A stretch of 44,116 nucleotides of DNA from Anaerolineales bacterium (GCA_014860805.1 JACZJB010000029.1:1-44116), one strand, 5' to 3'. Positions 1 through 7,138 are shown, counted from the first letter of the stretch. The notes: generated by a model from the sequence alone, not told the origin. Translations and numbers: made by a program.

Positions 1-141
1 GAGATGGTGATGCCGGGCGACAACGTCAACCTGACCGTGGAATTGATCGTGCCTGTGGCTCTTGAACAGGGTTCCAAGTTCGCCATTCGTGAAGGCGGTC
101 TGACCGTCGGTGCGGGTGTCGTTACCAAGATCATCGAGTAA
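1..141 (+). CDS. tuf: Elongation factor Tu, C-terminal end (partial)
   Basis: The window opens inside this gene; the last 46 codons and a TAA stop are present. The peptide carries the conserved end of EF-Tu domain 3 ([32 protein letters not shown]). EF-Tu is the GTPase that delivers aminoacyl-tRNA to the ribosome. rpmG starts 20 bases downstream, so the two genes are probably cotranscribed, and the order tuf-rpmG-tRNA-Trp-secE-nusG is common in bacteria. The start and GTPase domain lie outside the window. Confidence 0.95.
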   Translation, partial: EMVMPGDNVNLTVELIVPVALEQGSKFAIREGGLTVGAGVVTKIIE

Positions 142-161
142 TCAGAAAGTAAGGTAGTAAG

Positions 162-332
162 ATGGCTTCCAAGAAGAAGGATGTCCGCCCGGTCATTACG
201 CTTCAGTGCAATGACTGCAAAGAGCGGAATTACACCACCGAGAAGAATCGCCGCAACGATCCAAACCGGTTGGAGTTCAACAAGTACTGTTCGCGCTGCA
301 GGAAGCACACAGTACATCGCGAAACGAAGTAG
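162..332 (+). CDS. rpmG: 50S ribosomal protein L33
   Basis: This 56-residue protein starts [10 protein letters not shown] and matches L33. It has two zinc-ribbon knuckles, CNDC and CSRC, so it is the zinc-binding (C+) form of L33, and the family residues [12 protein letters not shown] lie between them. L33 sits near the E site of the large subunit. It lies between tuf and tRNA-Trp, its usual place in many phyla. Confidence 0.95.
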   Translation: MASKKKDVRPVITLQCNDCKERNYTTEKNRRNDPNRLEFNKYCSRCRKHTVHRETK

Positions 333-337
333 TTTTA

Positions 338-361
338 AGGGTGAGGATAAAACCTCACCCT
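338..361 (+). other. RNA hairpin between rpmG and tRNA-Trp
   Basis: AGGGTGAGG pairs perfectly with CCTCACCCT across a 6-base loop. No T-run follows, so it is more likely a processing or stability element for the rpmG/tRNA transcript than a terminator. The role is inferred. Confidence 0.4.
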
Positions 362-366
362 ACCTT

Positions 367-439
367 AGGCCAGTGGCTCAATTGGCAGAGCTCTCGTCTC
401 CAAAACGAGCGGTTGTGGGTTCAAGTCCTACCTGGCCTG
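367..439 (+). tRNA. trnW: tRNA-Trp (anticodon CCA)
   Basis: The acceptor stem AGGCCAG (367-373) pairs with CTGGCCT (432-438), followed by discriminator G. The anticodon stem CTCGT/ACGAG encloses loop CTCCAAA with anticodon CCA at 400-402. The T-arm contains GGTTCAAGTCC. The terminal CCA is not encoded. The position upstream of secE is typical for trnW. Confidence 0.95.
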
Positions 440-450
440 CCTGAGGCAAC

Positions 451-482
451 AACGCCGTCCTCATAAGAGCAGGCGGCGTTTT
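451..482 (+). terminator. Possible terminator/attenuator after tRNA-Trp
   Basis: AACGCCG (451-457) pairs with CGGCGTT (474-480), with additional pairing of CCT and AGG inside, followed by TTTTAG. It could end the tuf-rpmG-tRNA transcript or partly attenuate read-through into secE. No separate promoter for secE is evident. Confidence 0.5.
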
Positions 483-512
483 AGCCGTAAAATGAAAGTA
501 AGGAGTATTGCC

Positions 513-731
513 TTGGCTGAGAAAGCAAAGAAAGTCAAGAAAACAGAAAACGCTATTCAGCGTTACTTTCGTGAAACCACGGGAGAACTTCGTAAAGTGA
601 GCTGGCCTACCTGGCCCGAAGCAAGACGCCTGACAGCCCTTGTTTTAGCTGTGATGGTTGTCGTGGGTCTTTTCCTTTGGGTAGTGGATTTATTTGCCGG
701 CAATCTGTTGAATTTGGTGCTTGGCATTTAG
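513..731 (+). CDS. secE: Preprotein translocase subunit SecE
   Basis: SecE is the small essential subunit of the SecYEG channel in the inner membrane. The protein has a basic N-terminus, the SecE signature FRETTGELRKVSWPTWPEA, then a single membrane helix (about TALVLAVMVVVGLFLWVVDL). I place the start at TTG 513 because AAGGAG at 500-505 stands at proper distance before it. An in-frame ATG at 492 lies upstream of that SD and would leave the SD inside the gene. From TTG the product has 72 residues, normal for a one-helix SecE. nusG follows 17 bases downstream. Confidence 0.93.
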   Translation: MAEKAKKVKKTENAIQRYFRETTGELRKVSWPTWPEARRLTALVLAVMVVVGLFLWVVDLFAGNLLNLVLGI

Positions 732-748
732 TTTGAATTGAGGATCTG

Positions 749-1441
749 ATGGATTTACCGGAACCGCAAGAGCAAATGGAACAGGAACCGATGGAAGAAA
801 CAACCGAGGAGCAGATTGCTCCTGCGGATGATTCCGCTTCTTCATCAGAACCGACGCCTGCTCCCACCTCCGAGACGCAGATCCCCACCGATTTGCCTCC
901 CGTTGAGGCAGTTGTTGAAGGTCCCGCCTGGTATGTGATTCATTGTTATTCGGGTTACGAAAACAAAGTCCGCCACAACCTTGAACAGCGCATTGAGACC
1001 ATGGGCATGAAAGATAAGATCTTTGACGTGGTCATTCCCACACAGGAAGAGATCGAAGTCAAGGATGGCAAACGCCGTACCGTGGAGCGTCATATCTTCC
1101 CCGGGTATGTGCTTGTGAACATGGCTCTCTCTGAAGATTCCTGGTATGTGGTTCGAAACACTCCCGGTGTGACAGGCTTCGTGGGAATGGGAAATAACCC
1201 TACACCCCTGCGCCCCGAGGAAGTTGCTCAAATCGTCAAACGCATGGAAGCTGAAGCGCCCACTGTTAAAGTCACATATAAGGTGGGTGAGCGCGTGCGT
1301 ATTGTGGATGGTCCTTTCAACGATTTTCGCGGTGTGGTTTCCGAAATTGATATGGAACGCACCAAAGTCCGTGTGATGGTAAGTTTCTTTGGACGCGAAA
1401 CGCCCGTTGAGCTGGACTTCCTGCAGGTAGAGAAAAGTTAA
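749..1441 (+). CDS. nusG: Transcription termination/antitermination protein NusG
   Basis: NusG binds the RNA polymerase clamp and links it to Rho or the ribosome. Residues from about 58 form the NGN domain (WYVIHCYSGYENKVRHNLE; IFPGYVLVNM; VRNTPGVTGFVG). The C-terminus is the KOW domain (VGERVRIVDGPFNDFRG). The first roughly 50 residues are a Glu/Pro/Gln/Thr-rich acidic extension absent from E. coli NusG, so the 230-aa product is longer than the usual 175-185. GAGG lies just before the ATG. It follows secE, as in most bacteria. Confidence 0.96.
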   Translation: MDLPEPQEQMEQEPMEETTEEQIAPADDSASSSEPTPAPTSETQIPTDLPPVEAVVEGPAWYVIHCYSGYENKVRHNLEQRIETMGMKDKIFDVVIPTQEEIEVKDGKRRTVERHIFPGYVLVNMALSEDSWYVVRNTPGVTGFVGMGNNPTPLRPEEVAQIVKRMEAEAPTVKVTYKVGERVRIVDGPFNDFRGVVSEIDMERTKVRVMVSFFGRETPVELDFLQVEKS

Positions 1442-1453
1442 TTAGACAGTAGC

Positions 1454-1502
1454 AGGCTTCCGTTAAGCCTGATGCGGTGGGAGGGTCTCCCAAATGACCC
1501 GC
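1454..1502 (+). promoter_or_regulatory. Putative L1-binding leader of rplK
   Basis: The nusG-rplK spacer holds hairpin AGGCTT/AAGCCT (1454-1470) and a second structure: GCGGT (1474-1478), inner stem GGGAG/CTCCC (1479-1491) and closing ACCCGC. The motif GGTGGGAGG...CTCCCAAATGACC recalls the L1 stalk of 23S rRNA, which L1 mimics use for feedback control of rplKA. The element ahead of rplA (1959-1993) shares GTGGGAGG...ACCAC. The assignment is by resemblance. Confidence 0.5.
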
Positions 1503-1528
1503 TAAAACCACGAAGGAGTTAAGTAAAA

Positions 1529-1954
1529 ATGGCAAAGAAGTTAAAAGCAATCGTTCGTTTGCAGCTTGAGGCTGGCAAGGCAAATCCTGCGCCTCCCGTC
1601 GGTCCTGCGCTGGCAAGCCATGGTATCAACATCATGGCCTTCTGTAAGGAATACAATGCCCGTACATCCAATCGTCAGGGCGAGGTTCTTCCTGCGGAAA
1701 TCACCATCTACACCGATGGTTCGTTTACGTTTGTGTTGCGCACTCCGCCCGCTGCAGTTTTGCTTCGCAAAGCCGCCAAGGTTGAGAAGGGTTCCGGCGT
1801 TCCCAATAAGGAAAAGGTTGGCAAGGTGACCCGCGCTCAGGTGAAGGAGATCGCTGAGTTGAAGATGAAAGATCTCAACGCGATCAACATTGAAGGCGCA
1901 ATGAAGCAGGTTGAAGGTACAGCCCGCTCGATGGGTATTGTAGTAACCGATTAA
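1529..1954 (+). CDS. rplK: 50S ribosomal protein L11
   Basis: The 141-residue protein is full length for L11. The N-terminal domain has [19 protein letters not shown]-type sequence with the usual Pro-Pro helix start, and the C-terminal rRNA-binding domain ends with [19 protein letters not shown]11 forms the GTPase-associated centre with 23S rRNA and the L10/L12 stalk. SD GAAGGAG lies 9 bases before the ATG. rplA follows. Confidence 0.97.
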   Translation: MAKKLKAIVRLQLEAGKANPAPPVGPALASHGINIMAFCKEYNARTSNRQGEVLPAEITIYTDGSFTFVLRTPPAAVLLRKAAKVEKGSGVPNKEKVGKVTRAQVKEIAELKMKDLNAINIEGAMKQVEGTARSMGIVVTD

Positions 1955-1958
1955 TTTT

Positions 1959-1993
1959 GTGGGAGGATGGCTTGCGCTGTCCGCTTGCACCAC
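1959..1993 (+). promoter_or_regulatory. Putative L1-binding leader of rplA
   Basis: GTGGGAGG (1959-1966) and ACCAC (1989-1993) bracket a short hairpin immediately ahead of the GGAGG SD of rplA. The same sequence pattern is found upstream of rplK. By analogy with known L1 autoregulation this could be an L1-binding site; it is not proven from sequence. Confidence 0.4.
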
Positions 1994-2003
1994 GGAGGAT
2001 AAA

Positions 2004-2720
2004 ATGACTACCAAACACGGAAAGAAATATACGGCGGCTGCCGCCAAAGTTGAAGTTGACAAGGTGTATTCCGCCCGCGAAGCTGTTGCTCTCGCGAAGG
2101 AAACCTCAATCACCAAGTTCGATGCGACAATTGAAGTTCACATGCGCACCACGCTTGACTCACGCCAGGCGGATCAGCAATTGCGCGATGTGGTGGTGCT
2201 TCCGCACGGCCTCGGCAAGACAGTCCGCGTGCTTGTCTTTGCCCAGGGCGAAGGTGCCGCAGCGGCTCGTGCAGGCGGAGCTGATCTTGTTGCCGATGAC
2301 GACGAGACCATGAAGAAGATCGAAAGCGGCGCTCTTGATTTTGATGTTGCCATTGCCACCCCCGATGCAATGGGTAAGGTAGGTCGCTTGGGTCGTATCC
2401 TTGGTCCCCGCGGTCTTATGCCGAACCCGAAAGCTGGTACAGTGGTTGCTGCTCAGGATATGGAACGTGCCATCAAAGAAGCAAAAGCCGGCCGCGTAGA
2501 ATATCGCCTCGATAAGACCAATAATATTCACGTTTCCATCGGCAAGGCTTCTTTCTCTGCTGATAAACTGTATGAAAACTATGTAGCTTTGGTGGATGCG
2601 GTTAACAAATCCCGCCCATCCGGCGCGAAGGGTAACTTTGTCAAGCGCATTACCGTTACCTCCACCATGGGACCTGGCGTAAAAGCCGATCCTAACGAAC
2701 ATATGCAAGGTGCCGAGTAG
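2004..2720 (+). CDS. rplA: 50S ribosomal protein L1
   Basis: The product has 238 residues, near the usual 230. It starts MTTKHGKKYTAAAAKV and shows L1 signatures in the second domain (GKVGRLGRILGPRGLMPNPKAGTV) and the end NFVKRITVTSTMGPGVK. L1 binds the mobile L1 stalk of 23S rRNA and commonly represses its own operon. I place the start at ATG 2004, with GGAGG at 1994-1998. The frame is open further upstream to a GTG at 1959, but that codon is part of the leader hairpin. Confidence 0.96.
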   Translation: MTTKHGKKYTAAAAKVEVDKVYSAREAVALAKETSITKFDATIEVHMRTTLDSRQADQQLRDVVVLPHGLGKTVRVLVFAQGEGAAAARAGGADLVADDDETMKKIESGALDFDVAIATPDAMGKVGRLGRILGPRGLMPNPKAGTVVAAQDMERAIKEAKAGRVEYRLDKTNNIHVSIGKASFSADKLYENYVALVDAVNKSRPSGAKGNFVKRITVTSTMGPGVKADPNEHMQGAE

Positions 2721-2739
2721 CAATACTCGTTTATCCCTA

Positions 2740-2893
2740 AAATTCCACTTCGCCGATGAAGGCGGGTGTCCCAGCAATGGGACTTAATTTCCTGCTCAGG
2801 TGGAGACTACTAGCATATTTCGGTGCTTTATTGCACTGGTTCCCTTTGGGAATTGCGAAAAGTCTTTGCCTGCGTTAAGTGGCAAAGACTTTT
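2740..2893 (+). promoter_or_regulatory. L10 leader with attenuator-like hairpin upstream of rplJ
   Basis: The 197-base space before rplJ is structured. Near its 3' end is a perfect 13-bp stem: AAAAGTCTTTGCC (2858-2870) pairs with GGCAAAGACTTTT (2881-2893) around TGCGTTAAGT, followed by ATATT and then the SD. The stem, the loop bases and the position match the conserved 3' hairpin of L10 leaders, where the L10/L12 complex binds rplJ mRNA. The 5' boundary is approximate. Confidence 0.75.
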
Positions 2894-2917
2894 ATATTGA
2901 AAGGAGGTGAAAAACCT

Positions 2918-3448
2918 TTGGCAATTTCTAAACAACGCAAGGAAGAAGTGCAGGCTCGTTATGCAGATTGGGTCAAGCGCAGTGAAGCAGTGATCCTTGT
3001 GGAATACAGCGGCGCAAACATGAAGTCCATCGATGCGATCCGCGCGAAGATCCGTGAAACTGGCGGCGAATTCCACATCGTAAAGAACACACTTGCCCGC
3101 CGCGTATTTGCAGAGCATGGTATGGAATTTCCTGCCGACTATCTCGTAAAATCCACGGCTATCTCGTTTGCGTTCAAAGACCCGGCTTCCACAGCGAAAG
3201 CATTGACCGATGCGACAAAAGGCAATGAGTTCGTGAAAGTAAAAGGCGGTTTGATGGGCGGCAAGTCTTTGAGCCCGGCGCAAGTGAAAGCCCTTTCGGA
3301 TATGCCCCCGCTGCCCGTCATGCGCGCGACGTTGCTCGGCGTTTTGCAGGCCCCCGCCGGCAAACTCGTCCGCACGCTGGCAGAGCCCGCACGCGGTCTC
3401 GCGGCTGTCATCCAGGCACACGCAGAAAGCGCACAGGCTTCGGCCTAG
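2918..3448 (+). CDS. rplJ: 50S ribosomal protein L10
   Basis: L10 anchors the L7/L12 stalk dimers to 23S rRNA. I use TTG 2918 as the start: AAAGGAGGTG (2900-2909) precedes it at good distance and the product then begins MAISKQRKEEVQ, as L10 proteins do. A GTG at 2879 in the same frame would lie inside the leader hairpin. The 176-residue protein has EYSGANMKSIDAIRAKIRE and the usual C-terminal alanine-rich helix for L12 binding. rplL follows. Confidence 0.95.
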   Translation: MAISKQRKEEVQARYADWVKRSEAVILVEYSGANMKSIDAIRAKIRETGGEFHIVKNTLARRVFAEHGMEFPADYLVKSTAISFAFKDPASTAKALTDATKGNEFVKVKGGLMGGKSLSPAQVKALSDMPPLPVMRATLLGVLQAPAGKLVRTLAEPARGLAAVIQAHAESAQASA

Positions 3449-3506
3449 CTTTCAATTATCCTCGCGGGGTTTTCCCGCAGGAATGTTCAAATTCAAAAAC
3501 TATTAC

Positions 3507-3523
3507 TTAGCAAGGAGTGCTAA
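3507..3523 (+). promoter_or_regulatory. rplL Shine-Dalgarno displayed in a hairpin loop
   Basis: TTAGCA and TGCTAA form a perfect 6-bp stem whose whole loop is AGGAG, the SD of rplL. The ATG lies 3 bases beyond the stem. The sequence shows this directly; an influence on the high translation rate of rplL is inference. Confidence 0.55.
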
Positions 3524-3526
3524 ACA

Positions 3527-3910
3527 ATGTCTGACAAGCTCGAAAAACTCGTGGAAGAACTCTCCACACTTTCCGTCCTCGAGGCGGCTGATCTCGTGAA
3601 GAAGCTCGAAGAGAAGTGGGGCGTTTCCGCCGCCGCTCCCGTAGCCGTTGCTGCTGTTGGTGGTGGCGCTGCCGCCTCCGCTGAACCTGTCGAAGAGAAG
3701 ACCGAGTTCGATGTGGTCATCAAGGACGCTGGTGCCAAGAAGATCGATGTCATCAAAGTCATCCGTCAATTGACCAGCCTCGGCCTCGGCGAAGCCAAAA
3801 CCCTCGCTGAAACCGCTGGCGGCAAGATCCTCACCGCTGTTGGCAAAGATGCCGCTACCGACGCCAAGAAGAAGCTCGAAGAAGCTGGCGCCGTCATCGT
3901 CGTCGAATAA
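3527..3910 (+). CDS. rplL: 50S ribosomal protein L7/L12
   Basis: The 127-residue protein has the N-terminal dimerisation helices ([20 protein letters not shown], then [13 protein letters not shown]), an Ala/Val/Pro hinge, and the globular C-terminal domain ([30 protein letters not shown]). L12 dimers recruit translation GTPases. The gene ends the ribosomal cluster: a strong terminator follows instead of rpoB. Confidence 0.97.
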   Translation: MSDKLEKLVEELSTLSVLEAADLVKKLEEKWGVSAAAPVAVAAVGGGAAASAEPVEEKTEFDVVIKDAGAKKIDVIKVIRQLTSLGLGEAKTLAETAGGKILTAVGKDAATDAKKKLEEAGAVIVVE

Positions 3911-3924
3911 TTTTCGGAAAGAAC

Positions 3925-3960
3925 AAAAGAGACCGTCCGCAAGGATGGTCTCTTTTTGAT
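3925..3960 (+). terminator. Intrinsic terminator of the rplJL transcript
   Basis: AAAAGAGACCGTCC pairs with GGATGGTCTCTTTT (one G-T pair) around loop GCAA, and the T-run forms the 3' end. It lies 15 bases after the rplL stop. Confidence 0.92.
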
Positions 3961-4009
3961 TTAACGCCTCTTTCTTGTCCCAGCTTGATTCTGAGACGAA
4001 ATACCTTTT

Positions 4010-4435
4010 CTACACTGTATATCGTTTGTTCCAACTGTCCGGGAAGGTAAGCCCATTACCATAGACAAAGCGAATAAGCTGACCGTGATGCTGAATTTCA
4101 TGCTCGAGGAGGTTGAAGGCAAGGTCAGCCTGTGTATCGGTCAGGCTTGTAAAACTGATTTTACCCAGTTGCTGATAGGTTGCTTCGAGGGCAACCAGCA
4201 CAGAATCTTTGACATGTGGCTCTGCGAGGCTGCAAGAGAAACCCTGCCACCCGCCGGCCAGAACTGCCTTGATGTAGCTTTCACGTGCTCCTACAATGCA
4301 CCAAAGTTGACCTGATATTCGATTCGATGCGATATTAGGCAAATCTAGGCGCAGTGATTTTTCATCAAGATGGGTGACAAGGTCATGCGTCAGTTTGAAT
4401 GCCCGCTCTAATTTTTCCTTTAATATCTTGTCCAT
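4010..4435 (-). CDS. DinB-like superfamily protein
   Basis: The 141-residue protein looks like the DinB/YfiT-like four-helix metalloenzyme fold. An N-terminal helix leads to ISGQLWCIVGARESYIKAVL, and the C-terminal helix carries EHEIQHHGQLIRFVYGNG, the typical histidine-rich metal-binding segment. Members are thiol-dependent S-transferases or of unknown activity; the substrate cannot be told here. It lies downstream of lexA but behind a terminator, so it is probably expressed apart from it. DinB-fold genes are common stress genes, but no LexA-type site was seen in front of it. Confidence 0.7.
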   Translation of the reverse strand: MDKILKEKLERAFKLTHDLVTHLDEKSLRLDLPNIASNRISGQLWCIVGARESYIKAVLAGGWQGFSCSLAEPHVKDSVLVALEATYQQLGKISFTSLTDTQADLAFNLLEHEIQHHGQLIRFVYGNGLTFPDSWNKRYTV

Positions 4436-4450
4436 GGATATATCCTTAAT

Positions 4451-4484
4451 AAAATACAGCCTGTAAATTTACAGGCTGTATTTT
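4451..4484 (-). terminator. Perfect 34-bp palindrome, terminator of lexA
   Basis: AAAATACAGCCTGTAAA and its exact complement TTTACAGGCTGTATTTT form a 17-bp stem with A/T-runs at both ends. It stands 8 bases beyond the lexA stop and before the DinB-like gene. Confidence 0.85.
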
Positions 4485-4492
4485 ATTCGTTT

Positions 4493-5170
4493 TTAGTTAT
4501 ATCGGTCAACTTTGCGTATGACCATCACCACTTTTCCTTTGATCTCAAGCGCTTCGGTCTTTTTGAGCATGATCGGTTTCATGGTTGGATTGGCAGGCTG
4601 CAAACGGTAGCCATCTTTTTCCTTGAAATAATACTTGAGCGTGGTTTCGTTGCGATCTGAAAGCCAGACAGCCACCATATCGCCGTTGCGTGCTTCCTGT
4701 GCAGGCTTGAGAATAACGATATCTCCGTCATTGATCATGGCATCGATCATTGATTCTCCCTGGACCTTCAGGGCAAACAGGTCCTTGCCTTTTTCCCTGG
4801 TTGGCATAAGGGACATGGCGACTTCAATCGAATCTTCAGCGGTGAAGGTGTTGAAATCAGTGGAGGGGATTGGAATGGGTTCACCAGCTTGAATGACACC
4901 AGCCAGCGGCACACGGAGCATATCACCGAGCGGGGTGTTGCCAGTCAGGCGCATTCCGCGTGAGATCTTGCGGTCACGTTCGATGTGACCTGATTTTTCA
5001 AGCTGGTCGAGGTAATAATTCACCACGGAGGTGGACGAAATATCACAATGCTCGCCGATCTCGCGGATTGAAGGGGGGTGTTTGTGTTCGCGTTGATAGG
5101 AAGCAATAAAATCCAGAATTCTCTGGTGACGCTCGCCTAAACCTTTGCTTTTTCTAACCATCATCATCAT
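4493..5170 (-). CDS. lexA: LexA repressor
   Basis: LexA represses SOS genes and is inactivated by RecA-stimulated self-cleavage. The N-terminal winged HTH covers about residues 10-72 (RILDFIASYQREHKHPPSIR, TSVVNYYLDQLEKSGHI). The C-terminal S24 protease domain has the cleavage site Ala95-Gly96 in IQAGEP, catalytic Ser140 in GESMID and Lys179 in ETTLKYY. Length 225 is slightly above the usual 200-215. The gene starts with four consecutive ATG codons; AGGAGG lies 8 bases before the first. Its promoter contains a LexA-type box, pointing to autorepression. Confidence 0.95.
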   Translation of the reverse strand: MMMMVRKSKGLGERHQRILDFIASYQREHKHPPSIREIGEHCDISSTSVVNYYLDQLEKSGHIERDRKISRGMRLTGNTPLGDMLRVPLAGVIQAGEPIPIPSTDFNTFTAEDSIEVAMSLMPTREKGKDLFALKVQGESMIDAMINDGDIVILKPAQEARNGDMVAVWLSDRNETTLKYYFKEKDGYRLQPANPTMKPIMLKKTEALEIKGKVVMVIRKVDRYN

Positions 5171-5230
5171 TTTGGGGCCTCCTGCCAGATTTCTGGCACG
5201 GTGAGCATTCTTCGCTCATTTGTGCTAGGA

Positions 5231-5259
5231 ATGATAACCGAACGCCTGTTCTGTGTCAA
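5231..5259 (-). promoter_or_regulatory. lexA promoter with LexA box in the spacer
   Basis: On the minus strand TTGACA (5254-5259) and TATCAT (5231-5236) are separated by exactly 17 bases. The spacer contains the palindrome GAACAGGCGTTC (5240-5251), which fits the GAAC-N4-GTTC pattern of Gram-positive-type LexA boxes. A repressor bound there would block RNA polymerase directly. Confidence 0.85.
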
Positions 5260-5286
5260 GGCTGTGACGATGTCAGAATTTGAGGG

Positions 5287-6273
5287 TTACACCCAGGTGC
5301 GGCGGCGCATCCAGAAGAACATAAAGACCGGGGTGAGCAGCATCAGGCCCAAGGTCCCATAAAAGATCGTGGGCATGGTCCAGCTTTCGTAGGGTGGATT
5401 TGCGGCGAAGAAGTTCATCCCAAAGAAGCCTGTGACAAAAGTCAACGGCATGAAAAGGGTGGTGATGATGGTGAGGGTCTTCATGATTTCATTCATGCGA
5501 TTGTTGATGACGGAGAGGTAGGTGTCCAGGGCGCCGCCGACGAGGTCGCGCAGGCTTTCATTGACATCGTGCAGGCGGACGAGGTGGTCGTAAATATCGC
5601 GGAAGAAGATGCGGTCTTTGCGGTCGATGACCTGGTAATCGTCGCGCGCCATTTTATTAAGCACTTCACGTTGGGGGAGCAGGATGCGGCGCATGGCAAG
5701 CAGGACACGTTTTAATGTGAATAGTCTTGTGAGCGTTTCTGAACTGGGGCGGTCAAAGACTTGATCTTCGATGATGTCTATTTCATCGTCGATCTTCTCA
5801 ATGATCGGCATGTAGTCCATTACGATTGCATCTATGATCTTGTATAACAGGTGGTCTGCGCCATCTCGCGCATACCGTGGATCGCGCTGGCTGGCATTCC
5901 ATGTTTCATCTATGGATGGCACGGGGTTGTCATGGTGAGTGATTACATAATTCCTGCCGAGGAAGATATCCAATTCGTCAATTTCCGTATCCCAGGGTTC
6001 GGCGGCTTTTATCAGGTGCATATAGTTTAGGACGATGTAAAGATAATCGCCCCAATCGTCTATTTTGGGGGCGTGCGTTTCTTCCAGAGCGTCGTCTATG
6101 GCGAGAGGGTGGAACCCAAACCCTTTCAGAATGGGAAGGGATGCTTCAGATGATTCTGATGTGAAATCTACCCAGAGCAAACCTCTTCGGTCCCGTAGGA
6201 GGCGAGGGAATTCGGATGGGGAAATATCAGTGCGGACGGGCTTGCCAGGGGCAAAAAAGAGTGATCGGATCAA
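5287..6273 (-). CDS. corA: CorA-family magnesium/divalent cation transporter
   Basis: CorA forms pentameric Mg2+ channels. The 328-residue protein has the cytoplasmic alpha/beta domain (DDALEETHAPKIDDW, YLYIVLNYMH), the long stalk helix, and two C-terminal membrane helices with the signature GMN at about 285-287 in FVTGFFGMNF, ending in a basic tail RRRTW. I choose TTG 6273 as start, giving MIRSLFFAPGKPVR; GGAGG stands 6 bases upstream. The longer frame to 6324 would put that SD inside the gene. It is transcribed towards lexA, in the same direction. Confidence 0.93.
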   Translation of the reverse strand: MIRSLFFAPGKPVRTDISPSEFPRLLRDRRGLLWVDFTSESSEASLPILKGFGFHPLAIDDALEETHAPKIDDWGDYLYIVLNYMHLIKAAEPWDTEIDELDIFLGRNYVITHHDNPVPSIDETWNASQRDPRYARDGADHLLYKIIDAIVMDYMPIIEKIDDEIDIIEDQVFDRPSSETLTRLFTLKRVLLAMRRILLPQREVLNKMARDDYQVIDRKDRIFFRDIYDHLVRLHDVNESLRDLVGGALDTYLSVINNRMNEIMKTLTIITTLFMPLTFVTGFFGMNFFAANPPYESWTMPTIFYGTLGLMLLTPVFMFFWMRRRTWV

Positions 6274-6362
6274 GTTTGACCTCCAAAAAGGCGGATTCTT
6301 TACTATTTTCAAGCACAAAGTCAATTATCTTTAACGAGATATTGAAAATATTAAATTGATAC

Positions 6363-6390
6363 TTGACAAAATTGAAAAAATGTCTATAAT
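6363..6390 (+). promoter_or_regulatory. Strong housekeeping promoter of the DUF2089/DUF4097 operon
   Basis: TTGACA (6363-6368) and TATAAT (6385-6390) with a 16-base spacer, in an AT-rich stretch, both perfect consensus hexamers. Transcription would start about 70 bases before the first gene at 6470. Confidence 0.9.
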
Positions 6391-6469
6391 TTTATTAGAA
6401 ACGTAGAGAAAATATTGATTTTTTGGATTTGGTGATTGTTTTCCTTTTGTTTACTAATGGAGAAGTACC

Positions 6470-6706
6470 ATGAACAATTTTCAGACCGATGATTTGCTTA
6501 ATATGGCCAAAGAGAAAAATCAGGAAGACGTTGATTCTCAATTATTCCTGAAAGCCACGCAACTTAATGGGACGCGCTGGCTGGCTGCTCTTGGCGCCTG
6601 GATGGTCGCAAAAGGCGAAAAAATACAGGCTCGTTATACTACATCTTTGCGGCCAAACCGGCTGGGACTTCCATTAAATAAGATCAAAAAAGCCAGAGCC
6701 CATTAA
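6470..6706 (+). CDS. Small hypothetical protein, first gene of the operon
   Basis: The 78-residue protein is not recognised. It has an acidic N-terminal half, a short amphipathic or weakly hydrophobic stretch (LNGTRWLAALGAWMVAKGE, about residues 32-51) and a basic, Pro-containing C-terminus. GGAGAAG lies 6 bases before the ATG, and a consensus promoter lies upstream, which supports real expression. It precedes the DUF2089 gene by 51 bases. Confidence 0.65.
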   Translation: MNNFQTDDLLNMAKEKNQEDVDSQLFLKATQLNGTRWLAALGAWMVAKGEKIQARYTTSLRPNRLGLPLNKIKKARAH

Positions 6707-6757
6707 TCATACAAAATATAACTCACAAAGTCGTCATCTCATAGGAGAAATAAAGCC

Positions 6758-7138
6758 ATGCGACCAGCGCCTACCATCTGCCCGATCTGCCAATCTGAAT
6801 TGGAAGTTGCCCGATTACACTGCAACTCGTGCGATACATCCATTGAGGGTCATTTCGCAATGGGGCAGTTCTCAAATTTAACCCCCGAGCAAATGGAATT
6901 CATATTCACCTTTGTACGCTGTGAAGGCAAGATCAACCGCATGGAGCAGGAACTCGATTTATCCTACCCGACCATTCGCAATCGACTGCACGAGGTAATC
7001 CGCGCCCTGGGGTATGAACCCGGCAAGGACGAATCTGTTGAGATCAACGCTGAAATCAGAAGCAGTGCCATTGCCGACCTTGAGGCTGGCAAGATCACTG
7101 CGGATCAAGCCATGCGCATTCTGCGCGGTGAGGAGTAA
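6758..7138 (+). CDS. DUF2089 family protein, probable transcriptional regulator
   Basis: The 126-residue protein starts with a zinc ribbon, CPIC at residues 8-11 and CNSC at 22-25, then the DUF2089 helical domain (LTPEQMEFIFTFVRCEGKIN, LSYPTIRNRLHEVIRALGY) that looks like a sigma-4/HTH unit. The last 30 residues (SAIADLEAGKITADQAMRIL) form a short SHOCT-like helical hairpin also found in three downstream proteins. The family sits beside DUF4097 and SHOCT genes in many Gram-positive-like genomes and is thought to regulate them. The next ATG follows after 3 bases. Confidence 0.85.
   Translation: MRPAPTICPICQSELEVARLHCNSCDTSIEGHFAMGQFSNLTPEQMEFIFTFVRCEGKINRMEQELDLSYPTIRNRLHEVIRALGYEPGKDESVEINAEIRSSAIADLEAGKITADQAMRILRGEE

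Noticed and set aside
607-1616. Long minus-strand open frames opposite secE, nusG and rplK
   Set aside because: They mirror strongly conserved genes on the plus strand, have no SD and show no family resemblance.
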